From Microbacterium sp. BLY (GTDB lineage: Bacteria; Actinomycetota; Actinomycetes; Actinomycetales; Microbacteriaceae): a stretch of 64,000 bases of DNA. Made by a program: the position numbers and the translations under genes. The stretch is from the NCBI RefSeq assembly GCF_017939615.1, contig NZ_JAGKSR010000001.1, positions 1,860,001-1,924,000 of the forward strand, written 5' to 3'. This document shows, piece after piece, positions 59,005 to 64,000 of the stretch (its first letter is position 1; each line of letters opens with the position of its first letter). Under the pieces are notes generated by a model that ran no database searches, had not been told where the DNA came from, and saw nothing but the letters and a program-made list of their open reading frames with translations.

Positions 59005-60000
59005 ATGAAGTTCTATGCACGACGGATCGGGTTCTACGCGTTCACGCTGTGGGCCGCGATCTCCATCAACTTCCTGCTTCCCCGGCTCATGCCGGGGAAC
59101 CCCGCGGACATCATGATCGCCAAGATGCAGCGGGCAGGCGGAGAGGTCTCCGAGACCACCATCCGCAACATCAAGCTCCTGCTCGGCGGGGACGACGCGT
59201 CGCTCTGGGAGCAGTACCTCGCCTACTGGGGGCGCATGTTCCAGGGCGACCTCGGAGTGTCGGTGACGAAGTTCCCGACCCCGGTGACGGAGCTGATCGC
59301 GGGGGCGCTGCCGTGGACGCTCGTGCTGGTCGGCACCGCGACGGTCATCTCCTTCCTCCTCGGCGTCGTCCTCGGCGCCTGGGCCGGGTGGAAGCGCGGC
59401 ACCTGGGTCGACCACCTCATCCCCGCCACCACCGTGCTGCAGTCGATCCCGTACTTCTGGATGGCCCTCATCCTGGTCGCGGTGTTCGCCGTCGGTCTGG
59501 GGTGGTTCCCGATCTTCGGCGGCTACGACGTGTTCGACTTCCCGGACGGCCCGGAGCCGACCTGGGCGTTCTTCTCCGATGCGCTGGCGCACTCCATCCT
59601 CCCGGCCCTCACGATCGTCATCAGCTCGGTCGGGGGCTGGATGTTCGGCATGCGGAACATGATGGTCTCCACGCTCGCGGAGGACTACGTGCTCACCGCC
59701 GAGGCGAAGGGACTGCGCCCCCGCCGCATCATGACGACCTACGCCGCGCGCAACGCCGCGATCCCGTCGATCGCCGGCTTCTCGATCACGCTCGGCTTCG
59801 TCGTCGCCGGTTCCATCGTGATGGAGCAGGTGTTCACCTATCCGGGCGTCGGCAAGCTGATGTTCCAGGCCGTCACCAACAACGACTACGCGCTGATGCA
59901 GGGGCTGTTCCTCGTCATCACCCTCACCGTGCTCGTCGCCAACTTCTTCATGGACCTCGTCTATGGCTTCATCGACCCGAGGGCTCGCCAGAATGTCTGA
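59005..60000 (+). CDS. ABC importer permease 1 (OppB/DppB type)
   Basis: The 331-aa protein has the N-terminal FYARRIGFYAFTLWAAISIN and six helices. The ATPase-contact EAA loop is VLTAEAKGLRPRRIMTTYAA, and MEQVFTYPGVGKLMFQAV is typical of OppB. Its 3' end overlaps the second permease by 8 nt. Confidence 0.9.
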   Translation: MKFYARRIGFYAFTLWAAISINFLLPRLMPGNPADIMIAKMQRAGGEVSETTIRNIKLLLGGDDASLWEQYLAYWGRMFQGDLGVSVTKFPTPVTELIAGALPWTLVLVGTATVISFLLGVVLGAWAGWKRGTWVDHLIPATTVLQSIPYFWMALILVAVFAVGLGWFPIFGGYDVFDFPDGPEPTWAFFSDALAHSILPALTIVISSVGGWMFGMRNMMVSTLAEDYVLTAEAKGLRPRRIMTTYAARNAAIPSIAGFSITLGFVVAGSIVMEQVFTYPGVGKLMFQAVTNNDYALMQGLFLVITLTVLVANFFMDLVYGFIDPRARQNV

Positions 60001-60973
60001 CACGAAGAACCCGCTCCTCGTGGAGGAGCCTCCCACCATCGCCCCCGAGGGCACGGTCGCCGTGGCGACGCAGCGGCAGGAGCGCCGGCCCCGGCGGATC
60101 CTGCCCCGCAGCTCTCCGAAGTTCATCGTCGGCGCGATCCTCGTCCTCGCGATCGTGCTCTTCGCCATCATCGCGCCGTTCTTCACGCAGAACCCGCGCC
60201 GCACCGACAATCCCGCCCTGCAGCCGCCCTCGGCGGAGCACTGGCTGGGGACGACCAAGCTCGGCAACGACGTGTTCGCCCAGCTCGCGATCGGGGCCCA
60301 GGGCTCGCTGCTCATCGGTGTCACGGCCGGGGGCATCGCGATCGTGCTGTCCCTCCTCTTCGGCGTCCTGGCGGGCTACCTCGGCGGATGGCGCGAGGAC
60401 GCGCTCGCCCTGCTGACGAACGTCATGATCGTGATCCCCGGCCTTCCTCTGGTCATGGTGATCGCCTCGTTCGTCCCGCAGCGCAGCTGGCAGCTGGTCG
60501 CGTTCGTCCTCGGCATCACCTCATGGGCCGGGGCGGCGTACGTGCTGCGACTGCAGACCCGTTCCCTCCGCACCCGCGACTACGTGTACGCCTCGAAGGT
60601 CGCCGGGGAGAAGTCCCTCCGGGTGATCCTCGTCGAGATCATGCCCAACCTGCTCCCGCTGCTGACGGCCCAGTTCCTCTTCGCGATCATCTTCGCGATC
60701 CTCGGCGAGGCCGGCCTGTCGTATCTCGGCCTCGGCCCCAACTCCTCGATCACCTGGGGATCGATCCTCAACGACGCGCAGTCCGGTCAGGCGCTGGGAC
60801 GCGGGGCCTGGTGGTGGTTCGTCCCGCCGGGCATCATGATCGCCGTCCTCGGCGCGGGCCTGGCGCTCATCAACTTCGCCATCGACGAGGTCATCAACCC
60901 GAAGCTGCGCAACGCGCCCGATGCGGCCCGCCGTCTGCGCAAGGCCGCGAAGGAGAAGGGGGTCACCGCATGA
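59993..60973 (+). CDS. ABC importer permease 2 (OppC/DppC type)
   Basis: The 326-aa protein has a cytoplasmic N-terminus (about 45 residues), then helices beginning FIVGAILVLAIVLFAIIAPF. It shows LGTTKLGNDVFAQLAIGAQG, EAA loop YVYASKVAGEKSLRVILVEI, and ILGEAGLSYLGLGPNSSITW, all typical of OppC. The ATG at 59993 lies inside the end of permease 1. It overlaps the ATPase gene by ATGA. Confidence 0.9.
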   Translation: MSDTKNPLLVEEPPTIAPEGTVAVATQRQERRPRRILPRSSPKFIVGAILVLAIVLFAIIAPFFTQNPRRTDNPALQPPSAEHWLGTTKLGNDVFAQLAIGAQGSLLIGVTAGGIAIVLSLLFGVLAGYLGGWREDALALLTNVMIVIPGLPLVMVIASFVPQRSWQLVAFVLGITSWAGAAYVLRLQTRSLRTRDYVYASKVAGEKSLRVILVEIMPNLLPLLTAQFLFAIIFAILGEAGLSYLGLGPNSSITWGSILNDAQSGQALGRGAWWWFVPPGIMIAVLGAGLALINFAIDEVINPKLRNAPDAARRLRKAAKEKGVTA

Positions 60974-61821
60974 GCGACGCCGTGCTCACCGCCAGGAACG
61001 TCTCGATCGAGTACGAGGTCGACCCGCCCGTCAAGGCCGTCCGCGACGTGTCGCTGACCCTCCACCGCGGCGAGATCCTCGGGCTCGCGGGGGAGTCGGG
61101 CTGCGGCAAGACCACCCTCGCCTACGGCATGAACCGGCTGCTCAAGGCCCCCGCGCTGATGACGGGCGGCGAGATCGTCTTCCACGACCGCGACGGCCAC
61201 GACATCGACGTCGTCGCGCTCGACGGCGACGGGCTGCGGGCGTTCCGCTGGGACAAGATCTCGATGGTGTTCCAAGGGGCGATGAACTCCCTCAACCCCG
61301 TCATCTCGGTCCGCGCGCAGATCTTCGACATCTTCGACACGCATCGCCCCGGGATGTCCAGGAAGGCCAAGCAGGAACGGGCGGAGGAGCTGCTCACGCT
61401 CGTCGGCGTCGACCCCGGTCGGCTCACGAGCTTCCCGCACGAGCTCTCCGGCGGCATGCGCCAGCGCATGATGATCGCGATGGCCCTCGCGCTCGATCCG
61501 CAGGTCATGATCATGGACGAGCCGACCACCGCCCTCGATGTCGTCGTGCAGCGCGGCATCATCCGCGAGATCATGCGGCTGCGCGAGAAGCTCGGGTTCG
61601 CGGTCATCTTCATCACCCACGACCTGCCCATGCTCATCGAGATCAGCGACCGCATCGCCGTCATGCTGCAGGGGCGGATCGTCGAGCAGGGCACGGCGGA
61701 GGAGATCTACCGCGACCCGCAGCACGAGTACACCCGACGGCTGCTGTCGAGCTTCCCGTCCCTCACGGGGAAGCGGGGCGACTTCGTCCGCAGCGGCGTG
61801 AACCAGGAGGTCATCCGATGA
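60970..61821 (+). CDS. ABC importer ATPase 1 (OppD/DppD type)
   Basis: The 283-aa protein has Walker A GLAGESGCGKTTLAYG, Q-loop ISMVFQGAMNSLNPV, signature HELSGGMRQRMMIAMAL, Walker B VMIMDEPTTALDVV, and ITHDLPMLIEIS with the H-loop. The C-terminal oligopeptide-transporter extension is short (HEYTRRLLSSFPSLTG). It is joined to both neighbours by ATGA overlaps. Confidence 0.92.
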   Translation: MSDAVLTARNVSIEYEVDPPVKAVRDVSLTLHRGEILGLAGESGCGKTTLAYGMNRLLKAPALMTGGEIVFHDRDGHDIDVVALDGDGLRAFRWDKISMVFQGAMNSLNPVISVRAQIFDIFDTHRPGMSRKAKQERAEELLTLVGVDPGRLTSFPHELSGGMRQRMMIAMALALDPQVMIMDEPTTALDVVVQRGIIREIMRLREKLGFAVIFITHDLPMLIEISDRIAVMLQGRIVEQGTAEEIYRDPQHEYTRRLLSSFPSLTGKRGDFVRSGVNQEVIR

Positions 61822-62675
61822 GCGTGGACGCAGCGGGACGGGTGGGCACGCTCGAGGCGAGGAACCTCGTCAAGGACTTCCCCCTGCGATCGGGGTTCCG
61901 CACGAGTGTCCTGCACGCCGTGAAGGATGTGTCGTTCACGCTGGAGCCGGGCCGGACGACGGCCCTCGTGGGCGAGTCCGGGTCGGGCAAGTCGACCATC
62001 GCACGGATGCTGATGAAGCTGGAGACGCCGACCTCGGGGAGCATCCTCCTCGACGGCGAGGTGTCCGGGACGCGGGGGCGGGCGCTCGAGCGCTACCGCT
62101 CCGACGTGCAGATGGTCTTCCAGGACCCGTTCGCGTCGCTGAACCCCTTCCACACGATCATCCATCACCTCGAGCGCCCGATCCGCCTGCATCACCCGCA
62201 GCTCAGCGCGCGCGAGGTGCGGACACGGGCGATCGAGCTCCTCGAACGCGTGCGGCTCACGCCGGGGGAGAGCTTCGCGGAGCGTCGGCCCCACGAGCTC
62301 TCCGGTGGACAGCGGCAGCGTGTGGCGATCGCGCGGGCGCTCGCGCCGGGGGCCCGTTTCATCGTGGCGGATGAACCGGTGTCGATGCTCGACGTGTCGA
62401 TCCGGCTCGGGGTGCTCAACCTCCTCGCCGAGCTGCAGCGCGAGGAGAACCTCGGAGTGCTGTACATCACGCACGACCTGGCGACCGCGCGGCACTTCTC
62501 CGACGACATCATGGTCCTCTTCCGGGGCGATGTCGTGGAGCGGGGACCGGCGGACGAGGTGATCCTGAACCCGCAGCACGAATACACCCGCACCCTGCTG
62601 GCGGCGGCGCCCGAGCCGGAGAACCTCGGACGGCTCAGGGACGAGGTCCGGGCGGAGCTCGCCCTGGGCTCCTGA
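61818..62675 (+). CDS. ABC importer ATPase 2 (OppF/DppF type)
   Basis: The 285-aa protein has Walker A LVGESGSGKSTIARM, Q-loop VQMVFQDPFASLNPF, signature HELSGGQRQRVAIARAL, Walker B FIVADEPVSMLDVS and YITHDLATARHFSDD. It pairs with ATPase 1. It is the last gene of the operon; no strong terminator is seen before the gcvT promoter. Confidence 0.92.
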   Translation: MSVDAAGRVGTLEARNLVKDFPLRSGFRTSVLHAVKDVSFTLEPGRTTALVGESGSGKSTIARMLMKLETPTSGSILLDGEVSGTRGRALERYRSDVQMVFQDPFASLNPFHTIIHHLERPIRLHHPQLSAREVRTRAIELLERVRLTPGESFAERRPHELSGGQRQRVAIARALAPGARFIVADEPVSMLDVSIRLGVLNLLAELQREENLGVLYITHDLATARHFSDDIMVLFRGDVVERGPADEVILNPQHEYTRTLLAAAPEPENLGRLRDEVRAELALGS

Positions 62676-62693
62676 TCCGGCGGGGGACACCGC

Positions 62694-62699
62694 TAGACT
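62694..62699 (+). promoter_or_regulatory. -10 element TAGACT, promoter of the glycine riboswitch - gcvT transcript
   Basis: TAGACT predicts a start near 62706, about 30 nt before the first aptamer. Confidence 0.6.
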
Positions 62700-62733
62700 G
62701 AACCCACAATCGAAGACAGGCCGAACGACCGAC

Positions 62734-62918
62734 GCGGGAGAGCCCCGGCGCACGCAGCCGGGCACCGAAGGAGCAAGCCTCCCCGCCAATCTCTCAGGTA
62801 CGCGTACCGCGGAGGTCCGGCCGCTCTGAAAAGCGATCCCGAGCACCTGGGGATCCGCCGACGGTGAAAGCCCAGCGCATGCGCGGGCGAAGCTCTCAGG
62901 CCGATGACAGAGGGGGAG
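62734..62918 (+). ncRNA. Tandem glycine riboswitch (gcvT motif, two aptamers)
   Basis: Aptamer 1 (about 62734-62825) has GCGGGAGAG..., GGGCACCGAAGGAGCAA and CCAATCTCTCAGGTAC. Aptamer 2 (about 62826-62918) has GACGGTGAAAGCCC, GGGCGAAGCTCTCAGG and GATGACAGAGGGG. A short linker joins them, as in cooperative glycine sensors. It ends about 50 nt before the gcvT start and should switch gcvT on with glycine. Confidence 0.92.
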
Positions 62919-62967
62919 TTCCCAGGGGCGACGCCGTCGCCCCGCCCGACCCGTCCGGGAGAACTCC

Positions 62968-64000
62968 ATGTCCGATCCCCGCTACACCCCGTTGCGCGAG
63001 CGCCATGAGGCGCTGGGCGCCTCCTTCACCGATTTCGGCGGCTGGCAGATGCCGGTCCGCTACACGTCCGACCTCGCCGAGCACCACGCGGTGCGGCAGG
63101 CGGCCGGCGTGTTCGACATCTCGCACATGGCCGAGTTCACGGTCCGCGGCGCCGGTGCCGCGGCCTTCCTCGACTACGCGCTCGCCGGGCGCCTGTCCGC
63201 GCTCGCGGTCGGCAAGGCGAAGTACTCGCTGCTGCTGACGCCCGAGGGCGGCATCGTCGACGACGTGATCGTCTACCGGTTGGCCGACGACGACTTCCTC
63301 GTCATCTCCAACGCCGGCAACCGCGACGCCGTGCGCCGGGCGCTCGCCGAGCGGGTCGCGGACGCGGACGCGGGCGCCGTGCACGTCGCCGACGTCTCGG
63401 ACGACTACGCACTGATCGCCGTGCAGGGGCCGCGGGCCGAGGAGATCCTCGCCGCGACCGCCGGGATCACCGAGGTCAGCGTGCCCTGGGCGGAGCAGAA
63501 GTACTACGCGTGGGCGACGGCGTCGTTCGGCGGGGAGCCGCTGCTCCTGGCCCGGACCGGCTACACGGGCGAGGACGGTTTCGAGCTCCTCGTGCCCGCG
63601 GCCCTCGCGACCGCGCTGTGGGATGCCGTGCTCGACGCGGGTGCCCCGCACGGCCTGGTGCCCGCCGGCCTCGCCGCGCGCGACACCCTCCGGCTGGAGG
63701 CCGGCATGCCGCTGTACGGCCATGAACTCAGCCTCGACACCGCGCCGGCCCAGGCGGGTCTCGGCCGCGTCGTGGTCGCCGCGAAGGAGCGCTTCGTCGG
63801 TAAGCACGCTCCGGCGCCCGCCGACGATGCCCGGATCCTGGTCGGCCTGACGGCGGAGGGGCGCCGTGCCGGACGCGCGGGCTACGCGGTCGTCGACGCC
63901 GACGGCACCGTGATCGGCGAGATCACCAGCGGCGCCCTGAGCCCGACGCTGGGTCATCCCATCGCGATGGCCTACGTCGATCCTTCTTCCGCCGAAGAGG
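62968..64000 (+). CDS. gcvT: Glycine cleavage system aminomethyltransferase (T protein), 3' end beyond the window
   Basis: 344 residues are visible of the usual 360-370. The enzyme transfers the methylene group from H-protein to tetrahydrofolate. Conserved blocks are PLRERHEALGASFTDFGGWQ, GVFDISHMAEFTVRG, RTGYTGEDGFELLVPA and ARDTLRLEAGMPLYGHEL with the folate-site residues. gggaga lies 5 nt before the ATG. Expression should be set by the glycine riboswitch directly upstream. gcvH/gcvP are expected further right. Confidence 0.95.
   Translation, partial: MSDPRYTPLRERHEALGASFTDFGGWQMPVRYTSDLAEHHAVRQAAGVFDISHMAEFTVRGAGAAAFLDYALAGRLSALAVGKAKYSLLLTPEGGIVDDVIVYRLADDDFLVISNAGNRDAVRRALAERVADADAGAVHVADVSDDYALIAVQGPRAEEILAATAGITEVSVPWAEQKYYAWATASFGGEPLLLARTGYTGEDGFELLVPAALATALWDAVLDAGAPHGLVPAGLAARDTLRLEAGMPLYGHELSLDTAPAQAGLGRVVVAAKERFVGKHAPAPADDARILVGLTAEGRRAGRAGYAVVDADGTVIGEITSGALSPTLGHPIAMAYVDPSSAEE

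Overview
The window is about 70% GC and densely coded. It looks like the chromosome of an actinobacterium of the Microbacteriaceae, most likely Microbacterium. Supporting signs are actinobacterial families (DUF4307, DUF4245, DUF6328, an AbiEi/DUF559 protein, WhiB), the greA - DUF4307 - hemolysin III / cis-prenyltransferase neighbourhood, frequent ATGA/GTGA gene overlaps, and many genes without a ribosome binding site. In those genes a TANNNT -10 hexamer lies exactly 6 nt before the start codon, the architecture expected for leaderless mRNAs. There are no rRNA or tRNA genes.

Layout. 1-9.7 kb: a YcaQ-type glycosylase, an AI-2E family transporter, threonine ammonia-lyase, greA, DUF4307, TrhA-like hemolysin III divergent from a cis-prenyltransferase, a class V aminotransferase and a PIN-PhoH protein. 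9.7-11.4 kb: a DUF559/AbiEi-type protein flanked on both sides by clusters of 19-nt periodic repeats. 11.4-25 kb: core metabolism and DNA maintenance (fumC, beta-carbonic anhydrase, DUF4245, xseB, xseA, ispH, an IclR regulator, fbaA, glpX, rmuC, a DEDDh exonuclease, a methyltransferase and ychF). A candidate small RNA with three TCCCCA-loop hairpins lies between the IclR gene and the next gene.

25.05-34.63 kb: an integrated mobile element of about 9.6 kb inserted at the 3' end of ychF. It is bounded by a 20-bp duplication of the ychF end (attL/attR). It carries a tyrosine integrase and XRE repressor divergent from an excisionase-like HTH gene, with a 17-bp operator palindrome between them. 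A coupled operon follows: unknown protein, RepA-like AAA ATPase, iteron cluster and a run of small unknown genes. The right side is cargo: DUF2188, a HEPN-like RNxxxH protein coupled to DUF3800, an AbiV-family protein, and an HTH-WhiB fusion. No conjugation or virion genes were recognised, so it looks like a replicating satellite or minimal integrative element carrying defence-like genes.

34.6-51.4 kb: a small BLUF photoreceptor operon, a GH65 disaccharide phosphorylase with a possible 20-codon leader, Mn catalase, an M20 peptidase, an alpha/beta-hydrolase-fold protein without its nucleophile serine, a cysteine-free HesB-like protein, GNAT, Dps, DUF6328, an acyltransferase, an AhpD-like protein, a 48-aa two-cysteine mini-protein, an MFS pump, an ABC exporter, an SDR and a GT2 glycosyltransferase.

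51.4-57 kb: an NAD de novo operon read leftward (NrtR-type Nudix regulator, nadA, nadB, nadC, cysteine desulfurase), with nearly every junction overlapping. The desulfurase probably supplies sulfur for the NadA Fe-S cluster. 57-62.7 kb: a five-gene Opp/Dpp-type ABC importer preceded by a structured leader. 62.7 kb to the end: a tandem glycine riboswitch and gcvT, cut off by the window edge.
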